Below, piece after piece: positions 9,310 to 18,527 of a DNA stretch of 64,000 bases. Numbering within the stretch: position 1 is the stretch's first letter; each line of letters opens with the position of its first letter. The notes under the pieces were generated by a model. The model ran no database searches. It was not told where the DNA came from and saw nothing but the letters and a program-made list of their open reading frames with translations. The position numbers and the translations under genes are program-made. The stretch covers positions 59,915 through 123,914 of the forward strand of contig CAWFZX010000038.1 in NCBI GenBank assembly GCA_963820375.1. The letters are read 5' to 3'. This DNA is from AWTP1-13 sp963820375. Lineage in GTDB: Bacteria > Pseudomonadota > Alphaproteobacteria > Rhizobiales > Hyphomicrobiaceae.

Positions 9310-9320
9310 GAGAAAAGCCC

Positions 9321-9812
9321 ATGGCTGGTGTTGGACAAGCCGTCAGCTCGCTGTTCTTGAAGGAGTTTGCCTCAGCCTTGTGGCTGTCGCTGCGCTACTT
9401 CTTCAAACCCAAGGCGACGATCAACTACCCTTTCGAGAAGGGACCGCTCTCGCCCCGCTTCAGGGGTGAACACGCCCTGCGCCGCTACCCGAACGGCGAG
9501 GAACGGTGTATCGCCTGCAAGCTGTGTGAAGCGATCTGCCCGGCGCAGGCGATCACCATTGAGGCCGGACCGCGCCGCAATGACGGCACCCGCCGCACCA
9601 CGCGCTACGACATCGACATGGTCAAATGCATCTATTGTGGCCTCTGCCAAGAGGCCTGTCCGGTCGATGCTATTGTCGAAGGTCCGAACTTCGAGTTTGC
9701 GACCGAGACGCGCGAGGAACTCTACTACGACAAAGCGCGACTGCTGGCCAACGGCGACCGCTGGGAGCGTGAGATCGCCAAAGCCATCGAACTCGATGCA
9801 CCCTTCAGGTGA
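9321..9812 (+). CDS. nuoI: NADH-quinone oxidoreductase subunit I
   Basis: Ferredoxin-like subunit of complex I holding two [4Fe-4S] clusters (N6a and N6b) that pass electrons to NuoB. The 163-residue product contains the two classical motifs, CIACKLCEAICP (C63-C73) and CIYCGLCQEACP (C103-C113). The ATG at 9321 was chosen, 11 bases after nuoH; earlier in-frame starts lie inside nuoH. The N-terminus with SLRYFFKPKATINYPFEKG is the expected amphipathic anchor. Confidence 0.97.
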   Translation: MAGVGQAVSSLFLKEFASALWLSLRYFFKPKATINYPFEKGPLSPRFRGEHALRRYPNGEERCIACKLCEAICPAQAITIEAGPRRNDGTRRTTRYDIDMVKCIYCGLCQEACPVDAIVEGPNFEFATETREELYYDKARLLANGDRWEREIAKAIELDAPFR

Positions 9813-9819
9813 GGCGGTA

Positions 9820-10467
9820 ATGCTGGCGGCAGCCTTCTTCTATCTGTTTGCGGCCATGACCGTGGCTGCGGGCGCGATGGTGATCGTGGCCCGCAATCCC
9901 GTGCACGCAGTGCTGTTCCTGATCCTGGCATTTTTCAACGCCGCAGGGCTGTTCTTGCTGCTCGGGGCGGAGTTCCTGGCGATGATCCTGGTCGTCGTCT
10001 ACGTTGGTGCCGTGGCCGTGCTGTTCCTGTTTGTGGTGATGATGCTCGATGTGGACTTTGCCGAGCTCAGGGCCGGCTTCATCAAGAACGCGCCGCTCGG
10101 AGCCATGATCGGCCTCATTTTGCTCGGTGAGCTGATTTTGGTGCTTGGCGTCCACATCGTGCAGCCGGGCGCTCTGGCGGTGCCGGCCGCGCCAATTCCC
10201 ACGGCCGGCTCGGGCATCACCAATACGGAGGCGATCGGGCGCGTTCTTTACACCAAGTACGTCTACTACTTTCAGGCCGCAGGGCTGATCCTGCTGGTCG
10301 CCATGATCGGTGCCATCGTCTTGACGCTACGGCACAAGGAGGGTGTGAAACGCCAGTCGATCGCCCGGCAAGTGGCGCGTCGGAAAGCGACGGCGATGGA
10401 GGTCGTGAAGGTCAAGCCCGGGGAGGCTATCGTGCCGCCGCCAGCAACTGTCGAACGGCGCAGCTGA
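9820..10467 (+). CDS. nuoJ: NADH-quinone oxidoreductase subunit J
   Basis: Membrane subunit of complex I in the segment between NuoH and the pump subunits, 215 residues with about five hydrophobic helices. The family helix with its pi-bulge region is recognisable (EFLAMILVVVYVGAVAVLFLFVVMML, read in two overlapping parts around 48-75). The start is the ATG at 9820, 7 bases after nuoI. The C-terminal 45 residues form a charged tail (RHKEGVKRQSIARQVARRKA) typical of alphaproteobacterial NuoJ. It is followed by nuoK after 12 bases. Confidence 0.96.
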   Translation: MLAAAFFYLFAAMTVAAGAMVIVARNPVHAVLFLILAFFNAAGLFLLLGAEFLAMILVVVYVGAVAVLFLFVVMMLDVDFAELRAGFIKNAPLGAMIGLILLGELILVLGVHIVQPGALAVPAAPIPTAGSGITNTEAIGRVLYTKYVYYFQAAGLILLVAMIGAIVLTLRHKEGVKRQSIARQVARRKATAMEVVKVKPGEAIVPPPATVERRS

Positions 10468-10479
10468 GGAAATTGCGAG

Positions 10480-10788
10480 ATGGCCATTGCTCTTGGGCAT
10501 TACCTCACGGTCGCCGCGATCCTGTTTACGCTTGGTATCTTCGGCATCTTCCTCAACCGCAAGAATGTCATCGTCATCTTGATGTCGGTCGAGCTGATGC
10601 TGCTTGCCGTCAACATCAACCTCGTCGCGTTCTCCGCCTTCATGGGCGACCTCGTCGGACAAGTGTTTGCGCTGTTCGTGCTGACGGTAGCCGCCGGGGA
10701 GGCGGCCATCGGGCTCGCCATCGTGGTTGTCTACTTCCGCAATCGTGGCTCGATTGCCGTGGAAGACATTAATTTGATGAAGGGGTGA
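10480..10788 (+). CDS. nuoK: NADH-quinone oxidoreductase subunit K
   Basis: Small membrane subunit of complex I related to MrpC antiporter subunits, with three hydrophobic helices in 102 residues. Two conserved membrane glutamates are visible, one in ILMSVELMLLAVNIN and one in AAGEAAIGLAIVVVYFR; they belong to the proton path in known complexes. It starts at ATG 10480. It is followed by an unusually long 162-base gap before nuoL. Confidence 0.97.
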   Translation: MAIALGHYLTVAAILFTLGIFGIFLNRKNVIVILMSVELMLLAVNINLVAFSAFMGDLVGQVFALFVLTVAAGEAAIGLAIVVVYFRNRGSIAVEDINLMKG

Positions 10789-10851
10789 GATGTTAAGATA
10801 TCTGACGGCGCAGCCAGCTCGTGCCCCCGCCCGTCGTCGGGGACGGCGGCG

Positions 10852-10900
10852 GCAAGTGCCAGCCATCGCCGTGCGAAGCAGTCGGCCATCCAGCACTTGC
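10852..10900 (+). repeat. Inverted repeat in the nuoK-nuoL spacer
   Basis: GCAAGTGC (10852-10859) and GCACTTGC (10893-10900) form 8-base arms around a 33-base GC-rich loop, inside the 162-base spacer 10789-10950. The spacer has no convincing gene. An in-frame GTG/ATG upstream of nuoL would extend NuoL by 18 residues with sequence unlike the family. The structure could be an mRNA stability or attenuation element, or a degenerate dispersed repeat. Confidence 0.35.
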
Positions 10901-10950
10901 TGGCGCCTGTGCTGCAGCGGCGCAACAGGAAGCCCATCCAGAGGCAGTCG

Positions 10951-12903
10951 ATGATTTATCACGCCATCGTCTTTCTGCCTGCACTGGGCGCACTGATCGC
11001 CGGTTTTTTCGGTCGGGCCCTGGGCGCACGGCCCTGTGAAATCATCACCACCGCGTTTATGGGCCTGGCGGCCGCCCTGTCCTGGGTGGCCTTCTGGCAG
11101 GTGGGTATTGGCGGCCAAGTCATACGCGTTTCGGTGCTGCGCTGGATGACGTCCGGGGAGCTCGAGGTGGCGTGGGCGTTGCGCATCGACACGCTGACCG
11201 CCGTCATGCTTGTGGTGGTCAACAGCGTCTCGTTCCTGGTACATCTTTACTCCATCGGCTATATGCACGAAGACCCCAGCCGGCCGCGCTTTTTCGCCTA
11301 TCTGTCGATGTTCACCTTCGCCATGCTGGCGCTGGTGACAAGCGACAATTTCCTCCAGCTGTTCTTCGGCTGGGAAGGCGTCGGGCTCGCTTCTTATCTG
11401 CTGATCGGATTCTGGTATCTCAAACCGGAGGCAAACGCGGCAGCCATCAAGGCATTCATCGTCAATCGTGTGGGCGATTTCGGCTTTGCGCTGGGGATCT
11501 TTGGTACGTTCGCGGTGTTTGGCAGCATCGGCTTCGAGGCGGTGTTTCGCGCCGTCCCCGCCATGGCCGGCAAGCCCATGGAGTTTCTGGGGCAGCAATG
11601 GGACACACTGACGGTGCTGTGCCTGCTCCTGTTCATGGGAGCGATGGGCAAGTCCGCGCAGTTCTTGCTGCATACCTGGCTGCCCGATGCCATGGAGGGC
11701 CCGACACCGGTCTCCGCGCTGATCCATGCCGCCACCATGGTGACGGCCGGGGTGTTCATGGTGGCGCGTCTGTCGCCGATGTTCGAACATGCGCCAGTGG
11801 CACTCGAGGTGGTGACGCTGGTCGGTGCCGTCACGGCCTTTTTCGCCGCCAGCGTCGCCCTGGTGCAGAACGACATCAAACGCGTCGTCGCCTATTCGAC
11901 CTGTTCGCAGCTCGGCTACATGTTCGTAGCCTGCGGCGTTGGTGCGTATGCGGCCGGCATTTTTCACCTGTTCACGCATGCCTCGTTCAAGGCCCTGTTG
12001 TTCCTAGGTTCCGGCTCCGTGATCCATGCCATGCACCACGAGCAGGATATGCGCAGGATGGGTGGCTTGGCCTCGAAGCTTCGCCTCACCTGGCTCATGA
12101 TGCTGATCGGCACCTTGTCGCTGACGGGCGCCGGCATCCCGCATCTGCTCGGCTTTGCTGGGTTCTACTCGAAGGACGCCATCATCGAGGCTGCCTATGC
12201 CGGGCATACCCCCAACAACTATGCCTACTGGCTGTTGGTGATCGCGGCCTTCATGACCGCCTTCTACTCCTGGCGCCTGATGTTCATGACTTTCCACGGT
12301 CCCACCCGCGCCGACCCTGAGACCTACGCGCATGCGCACGAGAGTCCCTGGGTGATGCTGGTGCCGCTGCTGATCCTGGCGCTCGGCGCGACTGCAGCAG
12401 GCTTTGCCTTCCAGCAACTCTTCATTGGGCCTCAGCAGGCGGAGTTCTGGCGCGCATCCCTGTTCCAGGGCAAGGACAACCACATCTTGCACGCCATGCA
12501 CGAGGTGCCCCTGTGGGTAAGCTGGTCTCCGACGCTTGCCATGCTCGGCGGTTTGGGGCTGGCCTACATCTACTACCTTGCCGTTCCGGCGCTACCGGCA
12601 GCCACCGCGCGCGCCTTGCGTCCGCTCTACCTTTTCCTGCTCAACAAGTGGTACTTCGACGAGCTGTACGACTGGCTGTTGGTGCGGCCGACGATGCGGC
12701 TCGGTCGCGTACTTTGGAAGCAGGGCGATGGCGCCATTATCGATCGGCTGGGACCTGACGGCATCGCTTCGCGTGTGCTTTGGACGACCGGGCGCGTCGT
12801 CAGGCTGCAGACCGGTTACGTTTATCACTATGCCTTCGCCATGCTGATCGGCGTCGCCTTGCTGGTCACTTGGTTCATGTTCTACGGCGGAGTGGGACGA
12901 TGA
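10951..12903 (+). CDS. nuoL: NADH-quinone oxidoreductase subunit L
   Basis: Largest membrane subunit of complex I, a proton-pumping antiporter-like subunit at the distal end of the membrane arm. The 650 residues carry the family core GWEGVGLASYLLIGFWY, FLLHTWLPDAMEGPTPVSALIHAATMV and HASFKALLFLGSGSVIHAMH. The C-terminal part has the extended lateral-helix region (KWYFDELYDWLLVRP). The ATG at 10951 was preferred over an upstream start at 10897 because the family N-terminus begins at MIYHAIVFLPALGALIAG. It overlaps nuoM by 4 bases (ATGA). Confidence 0.96.
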   Translation: MIYHAIVFLPALGALIAGFFGRALGARPCEIITTAFMGLAAALSWVAFWQVGIGGQVIRVSVLRWMTSGELEVAWALRIDTLTAVMLVVVNSVSFLVHLYSIGYMHEDPSRPRFFAYLSMFTFAMLALVTSDNFLQLFFGWEGVGLASYLLIGFWYLKPEANAAAIKAFIVNRVGDFGFALGIFGTFAVFGSIGFEAVFRAVPAMAGKPMEFLGQQWDTLTVLCLLLFMGAMGKSAQFLLHTWLPDAMEGPTPVSALIHAATMVTAGVFMVARLSPMFEHAPVALEVVTLVGAVTAFFAASVALVQNDIKRVVAYSTCSQLGYMFVACGVGAYAAGIFHLFTHASFKALLFLGSGSVIHAMHHEQDMRRMGGLASKLRLTWLMMLIGTLSLTGAGIPHLLGFAGFYSKDAIIEAAYAGHTPNNYAYWLLVIAAFMTAFYSWRLMFMTFHGPTRADPETYAHAHESPWVMLVPLLILALGATAAGFAFQQLFIGPQQAEFWRASLFQGKDNHILHAMHEVPLWVSWSPTLAMLGGLGLAYIYYLAVPALPAATARALRPLYLFLLNKWYFDELYDWLLVRPTMRLGRVLWKQGDGAIIDRLGPDGIASRVLWTTGRVVRLQTGYVYHYAFAMLIGVALLVTWFMFYGGVGR

Positions 12904-14402
12904 ACGCGACCGGTTTCAGCGCCCTGTCGCTGGTCACCTTCTTCCCCCTGGTGGGTGCGTTACTGATCGCCGCCCAAAACTCCGTTGCCAAGAGCAACGC
13001 ACGCTGGATCGCGCTCTACAGCACGCTCTTCACCCTGGGCGTTGCGCTCTATCTGTGGGCGCAGTTCGACTACGCCAACGCCGGCTTCCAGTTCGTCGAG
13101 GAGATGGAGTGGCTGGGCGGTTCCATTCGATACAAGATGGGTGTCGACGGCATTTCGCTGCTGTTTGTCGTGTTGACCGCGTTCCTGATGCCGCTCTGCA
13201 TCCTAGCCAGCTGGGAAGCGATCCAGGACCGGGTCAAGGAGTACATGATCGCTTTCCTGGTGCTTGAGACGCTGATGATCGGCGTGTTCTGCGCCCTCGA
13301 TCTCATCTTGTTTTACCTGTTCTTCGAGGGCGGCCTCATCCCGATGTTCCTGATCATCGGTGTGTGGGGGGGCAAGCGCCGGGTGTACGCCAGCTTCAAA
13401 TTCTTCCTCTACACGCTGCTGGGCTCGGTTTTGATGCTACTCGCCATGATGGCGATGTATTGGCACGCCGGCACCACCGACATCCCGACCTTGCTGACCC
13501 ACAAGTTCCCGCCGGAAATGCAGCGCTGGTTGTGGCTGGCGTTCTTTGCCTCTTTCGCCGTGAAGATGCCGATGTGGCCGGTGCACACTTGGCTGCCGGA
13601 CGCCCACGTGGAGGCGCCCACCGCAGGCTCCGTAATCTTGGCTGGTATCCTCCTGAAAATGGGAGGTTACGGCTTCTTGCGCTTTTCACTGCCGATGTTT
13701 CCGCTCGCAAGCCAGGACTTTGCTCCGTTGGTGTTCGCGTTGTCGGTGGTGGCCATCATCTACACCTCGCTGGTCGCGCTGGCGCAAGAGGATGTGAAGA
13801 AGCTGATTGCCTATTCGTCGGTGGCTCACATGGGCTTCGTAACCATGGGCGTCTTTTCCTTCACGGTGCAGGGTGTCGACGGTGCCATCTTCCAGATGCT
13901 TTCGCACGGGCTCGTCTCGGCCGCCTTGTTCCTGTGCGTCGGCGTGGTCTACGACCGCATGCACACGCGCGAGATCGACGCCTACGGAGGACTTGTCAAT
14001 CGAATGCCGATCTACGCCTTCGTGTTCATGGTGTTCACGCTGGCCAACGTTGGGCTACCGGGCACATCGGGCTTTATCGGTGAGTTCTTGACCTTGGTCG
14101 GGGCCTTCAAGGCCAATACCTGGGTTGCCTTCCTTGCTACCACGGGGGTGATCCTATCGGCGGCCTATGCTCTTTATCTTTACCGCCGCATGATGTTCGG
14201 GGCACTGGAGAAGCGCAGCCTGCGCAACATCACGGACATGAATACGCGCGAGATTATCGTATTTGCGCCGCTGGTTCTGCTGGTGATCCTGTTCGGCTTC
14301 TACCCCGCGCCGTTGCTCGATGTCACCGCGGTATCGGTCAAGAAGCTCGTGTCCAACTATGAGACCGCGCTGAAGGCTGCACAGGCCATGCATACGCGGT
14401 GA
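12900..14402 (+). CDS. nuoM: NADH-quinone oxidoreductase subunit M
   Basis: Proton-pumping antiporter-like membrane subunit of complex I, 500 residues with about fourteen helices. Visible motifs are the conserved GVDGISLLFVVLTAFLMP near 81-98, EGGLIPMFLIIGVWGG with its conserved acidic residue, FAVKMPMWPVHTWLPDAHVEAPTAGS, and YSSVAHMGFV. The ATG at 12900 overlaps the nuoL TGA (ATGA), implying coupled translation. Upstream in-frame starts lie inside nuoL. Confidence 0.97.
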   Translation: MNATGFSALSLVTFFPLVGALLIAAQNSVAKSNARWIALYSTLFTLGVALYLWAQFDYANAGFQFVEEMEWLGGSIRYKMGVDGISLLFVVLTAFLMPLCILASWEAIQDRVKEYMIAFLVLETLMIGVFCALDLILFYLFFEGGLIPMFLIIGVWGGKRRVYASFKFFLYTLLGSVLMLLAMMAMYWHAGTTDIPTLLTHKFPPEMQRWLWLAFFASFAVKMPMWPVHTWLPDAHVEAPTAGSVILAGILLKMGGYGFLRFSLPMFPLASQDFAPLVFALSVVAIIYTSLVALAQEDVKKLIAYSSVAHMGFVTMGVFSFTVQGVDGAIFQMLSHGLVSAALFLCVGVVYDRMHTREIDAYGGLVNRMPIYAFVFMVFTLANVGLPGTSGFIGEFLTLVGAFKANTWVAFLATTGVILSAAYALYLYRRMMFGALEKRSLRNITDMNTREIIVFAPLVLLVILFGFYPAPLLDVTAVSVKKLVSNYETALKAAQAMHTR

Positions 14403-14432
14403 GACAATGCTAGAGGCAGGAGCAACCCGTAT

Positions 14433-14473
14433 GCCAGGCCGACGCGCATGCCCGACAAAGCGCGGCGCCTGGC
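14433..14473 (+). repeat. Inverted repeat in the nuoM-nuoN spacer
   Basis: GCCAGGC (14433-14439) and GCCTGGC (14467-14473) form 7-base arms around a 27-base GC-rich loop in the 138-base spacer before nuoN. Together with the nuoK-nuoL spacer this is one of the two longest gaps in the otherwise tightly packed 3' half of the operon. No T-run follows, so it is not a typical intrinsic terminator. Confidence 0.3.
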
Positions 14474-14540
14474 TTGTGACGGCGGCGCCCGGGGTGGCGG
14501 AGGCAGCGGGTCGTTGGCAGGGGCACAAAGGCGGTACACC

Positions 14541-15989
14541 ATGAGCGAGCTGGCCCTAGCCTATGCACCGTTGGCGCCAGAGATCATGCTGGTTTGCGGG
14601 GCCATGGCGCTGCTGATGCTCGGCGTCATGCGACCCGAGACCGAACGCGAGGCGGAGCGCATCTGCTGGCTGGCAATTGGCGTCATCGCTGTAGCGATAT
14701 GGCTCCTGCTGGGGCAGCTGCCGGGCAGCCAGCTTCTGTTCGACGGCGGCTTCGTGGTGGATGACTTTTCGCGCTTTATGAAAATCCTGACCTTGGTCGG
14801 TTCAGCTGGCGCCTTGTTCCTGTCTTTCGACTACATGCGCGAGACCAGGTCGCTGAAATTCGAATACCCGGTACTGGTGCTGCTGGCGAGCGCCGGCATG
14901 ATGATGATGATTTCGGCCAACGACCTCATCGCCCTCTATTTGGGACTGGAGTTGCAGAGCTTGGCGCTCTATGTGGTTGCCGCCATCCGGCGCGACGATG
15001 TGCGCTCGAGTGAGGCCGGTCTCAAGTATTTCGTGCTGGGCGCCCTCTCCTCAGGCATGCTGCTTTACGGAGCGTCGCTGATCTACGGGTTCACGGGATC
15101 GACCAGCTTCGCGGCCATCGCCACCGCCAGCAAGGCAACCGGAGCCGGGCAAAACATCGGCCTCATCATCGGCTTGGTGTTTCTCCTCGTTGGCATTGCC
15201 TTCAAGATCTCGGCCGTGCCCTTCCACATGTGGACGCCGGATGTCTACGAGGGTGCGCCAACACCGGTGACCAATTTCTTCGCCTCGGCGCCGAAAGTGG
15301 CGGCGGTGGCGCTGTTCATGCGCGTGGCCTTGAGTGCCTTCAGCGGTGTCGCCCCCCAGTGGCAGCAGGTGATGAGCGCGCTGGCCATCGCCTCCATGGG
15401 TCTTGGAGCCTTTGCAGCCATCGGCCAGCACAACATTAAGCGATTGCTGGCCTATTCGGCGATCGGCAATGTCGGCTACATGTTGATCGGGCTCGCCGCT
15501 GCCTCACCCGAGGGGGCGCGCGGCATGCTGATCTACATGGTCGTCTATGTGGCCATGACGCTGGGTGCTTTCGCCTGCGTGTTGTCGATGCGGCGAGCTG
15601 GCGGCATGGTGGAGGAGATCGACGAGCTCTCCGGTCTGGCCCAGAGCAACCTCGGCATGGCAACTGTGCTCGGCGTGCTGATGTTTTCCTTGGCCGGCGT
15701 TCCGCCACTCGCTGGATTCTTCGCCAAATTCTACGTCTTTGTGGCGGCCGTGAAGGAGGGGCTGTGGCCCCTCGCCATCTTCGGCGTCCTTGCCAGCGTC
15801 GTCGGTGCCTACTACTACGTGCGCATCGTCAAGGTGATGTTCTTCGATGCGCCGAAGGAGAAATTCTTGGCGGTTCCTGCCAAAGCCGGCCTTGTCATGG
15901 CGGTGACGGGTCTGTTTGTGCTGCTTTATGTCGTCTGGCCGGCGCCGCTGGTCAGTTCGGCAGATGCAGCGGCCAAAAGCCTGTTCTAG
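14541..15989 (+). CDS. nuoN: NADH-quinone oxidoreductase subunit N
   Basis: Third antiporter-like pump subunit of complex I, 482 residues. Motifs include LGLELQSLALYVVAAIRRDD near 135-155, SAVPFHMWTPDVYEGAPTPV and LLAYSAIGNVGYMLIGLA. The ATG at 14541 gives the usual N-terminus (SELALAYAPLAPEIMLVCG). An in-frame start at 14448 would add 31 Gly/Arg-rich residues that look like translated spacer. It is the last nuo gene; birA follows after 31 bases on the same strand, so transcription may continue. Confidence 0.96.
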   Translation: MSELALAYAPLAPEIMLVCGAMALLMLGVMRPETEREAERICWLAIGVIAVAIWLLLGQLPGSQLLFDGGFVVDDFSRFMKILTLVGSAGALFLSFDYMRETRSLKFEYPVLVLLASAGMMMMISANDLIALYLGLELQSLALYVVAAIRRDDVRSSEAGLKYFVLGALSSGMLLYGASLIYGFTGSTSFAAIATASKATGAGQNIGLIIGLVFLLVGIAFKISAVPFHMWTPDVYEGAPTPVTNFFASAPKVAAVALFMRVALSAFSGVAPQWQQVMSALAIASMGLGAFAAIGQHNIKRLLAYSAIGNVGYMLIGLAAASPEGARGMLIYMVVYVAMTLGAFACVLSMRRAGGMVEEIDELSGLAQSNLGMATVLGVLMFSLAGVPPLAGFFAKFYVFVAAVKEGLWPLAIFGVLASVVGAYYYVRIVKVMFFDAPKEKFLAVPAKAGLVMAVTGLFVLLYVVWPAPLVSSADAAAKSLF

Positions 15990-16020
15990 GCAAGCATCCC
16001 GCCACAGGCGAAAAGCTCCA

Positions 16021-16785
16021 GTGCCGCACCCGTTCCGCAGCATCATTCTCGATCAGGTCGGATCGACCAACCTCGAGGCGTTTGCCCTGGCAAAGGCCGG
16101 CGAAGCCGGCCCGCTATGGATCATGGCGCACCGGCAAACGCAAGGCCGGGGCAGGTCGGGCCGCAAGTGGGCCTCAGAGCCCGGCAATCTGCATGCCAGC
16201 CTGCTGCAAACCCTCGCCTGTCCGCCCTCAGCCGTGCACCAACTTTCACTGCTGGCTGGGGTGGCCGTGATCGATGCCATTGTGGCGGCCGCTGCCGGTG
16301 TGGCACTTCCCGATCTGCGCTTGAAGTGGCCGAACGACGTGTTGATCGCTGAGGCAAAGTGCGCGGGTATCCTGCCCGAAAGCCACTCGTCGGCGGCGCC
16401 AGGCGCAAAGCTCGTCGCGGTGGTGGGCATCGGTATCAATTTGGCCTGGCATCCCGATGGCCTCGGGCGGGCCGCGACCCATCTGGCGGCGCACGGGGTG
16501 GCGGTGTTGCCTCAGACGATGCTGGGCCATCTTGCAGGCGCCATGGAGCGCTGGCTTGGCATTTGGGATTCGGGTATCGGTTTTGGCGCCATACGCAAGG
16601 CGTGGCGCGAGCGCGGCGGCCCGCCGGGGGAAACGCTCACCGTCGATACCGGCCGGGAAAAGATCAGCGGTGCATTCCTCGATCTTGCCGAGGACGGCGC
16701 GCTCATCATGTGCGATAGCAAGGGCACGAAGCGCAAGTTGACCTACGGGGAGGTTACGATCGGGCGCACGGGCGAAAGAGGATAG
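16021..16785 (+). CDS. birA: Biotin--[acetyl-CoA-carboxylase] ligase
   Basis: Attaches biotin to the carrier subunit of biotin-dependent carboxylases through biotinyl-5'-AMP. The 254 residues contain the biotinyl-AMP-binding motif GRGRSGRKW at 42-50, the active-site segment LKWPNDVLI and the following VGIGINL, then a small C-terminal SH3-like domain. There is no N-terminal helix-turn-helix, so it is the monofunctional type and not a repressor. The GTG at 16021 was chosen because the family N-terminus begins there (PHPFRSIILDQVGSTN). A birA directly behind nuoN is a common alphaproteobacterial arrangement. The stop is one base from the next start. Confidence 0.93.
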   Translation: MPHPFRSIILDQVGSTNLEAFALAKAGEAGPLWIMAHRQTQGRGRSGRKWASEPGNLHASLLQTLACPPSAVHQLSLLAGVAVIDAIVAAAAGVALPDLRLKWPNDVLIAEAKCAGILPESHSSAAPGAKLVAVVGIGINLAWHPDGLGRAATHLAAHGVAVLPQTMLGHLAGAMERWLGIWDSGIGFGAIRKAWRERGGPPGETLTVDTGREKISGAFLDLAEDGALIMCDSKGTKRKLTYGEVTIGRTGERG

Positions 16786-16786
16786 C

Positions 16787-18499
16787 GTGATCGAGCAATC
16801 GCCGAGAGCCCGCAGCCCGTCGCCAGGCGACGAGCTTGTATTCCTAGCGCTCGGCGGGATCGGCGAGATCGGCATGAACTGCTATCTTTACGGCTTAGGA
16901 CCCGCCGATGCTCGTCAATGGCTGATGGTCGACCTCGGCATCACCTTTCCCGAGGGCGAGAACGATCCCGGGGTCGACGTCATCCTGCCTGACCTGCGGT
17001 TTATCGAGGAGGAACGCGCCAATCTCGCCGGCATCGTGCTGACGCACGCCCACGAGGACCATTTCGGGGCCGTGGCGGAGCTCTGGTCGCGGCTCAAAGT
17101 ACCGCTTTACGCAACACCGTTCTCAGCGGCACTGCTGGCGGCGAAACTGGCCGAATTCGGCGGCAGGGAACGGCCCCATGTCAAGGTGGTAGCCCTCGAC
17201 AGCCGCTTCCAGGTCGGCGGCTTCGATGTCGAACTGATCTCGCTGGCGCACTCGATACCCGAATCGAATGCGCTGGCGATCCGCACGCCGCTCGGCTGCG
17301 TGCTCCACACCGGCGACTGGAAGCTCGACGCCGCGCCAGTCATCGGTGCGCCAGCGGATGTTGAGCGCTTGCTTCGCCTCGGTGACGACGGCGTCACCGC
17401 CATGGTGTGCGATTCCACCAACGCTTTGCGCGAAGGCCGCTCGCCGTCCGAGCGCGACGTTGCCCGTACCCTGGCGGGGCTGATCGGCGATGCCAAGGGG
17501 CGCGTGGCGGTCACGATCTTTGCCTCGAATGTCGCGCGCATCCGCGCCGTGGCCGATGCCGCAAGGGCGGCCGGGCGCCGACTGATCGTCGCCGGGCGGG
17601 CCATGCACCGCATCATCGACGCGGCCATGGATACCGGCTATCTGCCAAGCGATTTCAAGTATCTTGACCAGGAGCACTTTGGCTACCTGCAGCGCGACGA
17701 AACCGTCGTGTTGTGCACAGGCAGCCAGGGCGAGCCGCGGGCCGCCATGGCGCGCATCGCCGCGGGCCAACATCCCCACATCAGCCTGGGCAAAGGGGAT
17801 TTGGTGATTTTTTCCTCCCGCACCATCCCGGGCAACGAGCGGCCCGTTGGTCGCATCCACAACCAGCTCATTGACCTCGGCTGCGAGTTGCTGACGGACG
17901 GCGATGCCCTGGTGCATGTCACTGGGCATCCGCGGCGCGAGGAGCTGAAGGAAATGTATCATTGGGTGAAACCGCGGGTGGCGATCCCGATGCACGGCGA
18001 GGCAAGACATCTGACCGAGCACGCCAAGCTCGCACGCGCGGCGGGCGTGGGCGAGGTGCTGAGCGTGCGCAATGGCGACATAGTGCGCCTCGCACCGGGC
18101 CCGGCGGAGGTAATCGATCAGGCACCCGTGGGCCGATTGTTTCGGGACGGAAGGCTGCTGGTCGCTAGTGAAGAAGGCCCCGTGCGTCAGCGCCGCGCCT
18201 TGGCGTTCGCCGGAATGGTGATCGTGTCCCTTACCCTGTCGACGCGGGGCGAATTGCTGGCCGATCCGCTGGTCACGCTTGATGGCGTGCCGGCACTGGA
18301 TGGCGCAGGCGACAGCATCCTTGAGCACTTGCTTGATGCCATCGACGGCACCCTGCGGAGTATTCCGCCGGCACGGCGAAAGGACGGCGAGATGGTGCGC
18401 GAGGCCGTGCGACGAGCGGTTCGAGCACGTATCGAGGATGTCTGGGGCAAGCGACCCATCACCAAGGTATTGCTGACGCAACTGGCAGTGCGAAGTTAG
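16787..18499 (+). CDS. rnj: Ribonuclease J
   Basis: Metallo-beta-lactamase-type ribonuclease with 5'-exonuclease and endonuclease activity, acting in mRNA turnover and rRNA maturation in the cytoplasm. The 570 residues show the zinc-binding motif LTHAHEDHFGA (T86-H92) after the GGIGEIGMN start of the fold. Further marks are HTGDWKLD, CDSTNAL, the RNase J/beta-CASP segment and the C-terminal MHGEARHL. The GTG start at 16787 lies one base after the birA stop. In alphaproteobacteria rnj is regularly found between birA and mce, as here. Confidence 0.95.
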   Translation: MIEQSPRARSPSPGDELVFLALGGIGEIGMNCYLYGLGPADARQWLMVDLGITFPEGENDPGVDVILPDLRFIEEERANLAGIVLTHAHEDHFGAVAELWSRLKVPLYATPFSAALLAAKLAEFGGRERPHVKVVALDSRFQVGGFDVELISLAHSIPESNALAIRTPLGCVLHTGDWKLDAAPVIGAPADVERLLRLGDDGVTAMVCDSTNALREGRSPSERDVARTLAGLIGDAKGRVAVTIFASNVARIRAVADAARAAGRRLIVAGRAMHRIIDAAMDTGYLPSDFKYLDQEHFGYLQRDETVVLCTGSQGEPRAAMARIAAGQHPHISLGKGDLVIFSSRTIPGNERPVGRIHNQLIDLGCELLTDGDALVHVTGHPRREELKEMYHWVKPRVAIPMHGEARHLTEHAKLARAAGVGEVLSVRNGDIVRLAPGPAEVIDQAPVGRLFRDGRLLVASEEGPVRQRRALAFAGMVIVSLTLSTRGELLADPLVTLDGVPALDGAGDSILEHLLDAIDGTLRSIPPARRKDGEMVREAVRRAVRARIEDVWGKRPITKVLLTQLAVRS

Positions 18500-18527
18500 G
18501 AAAAAACAGTTTGTGCGAGATAGAACG

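Noticed and set aside
10327..11979. A 550-codon open frame on the minus strand opposite nuoJ-nuoK-nuoL
   Set aside because: It is antisense to three secure complex I genes, has His/Gln/Arg-rich composition and no domain; it is a by-product of GC-rich codon bias.
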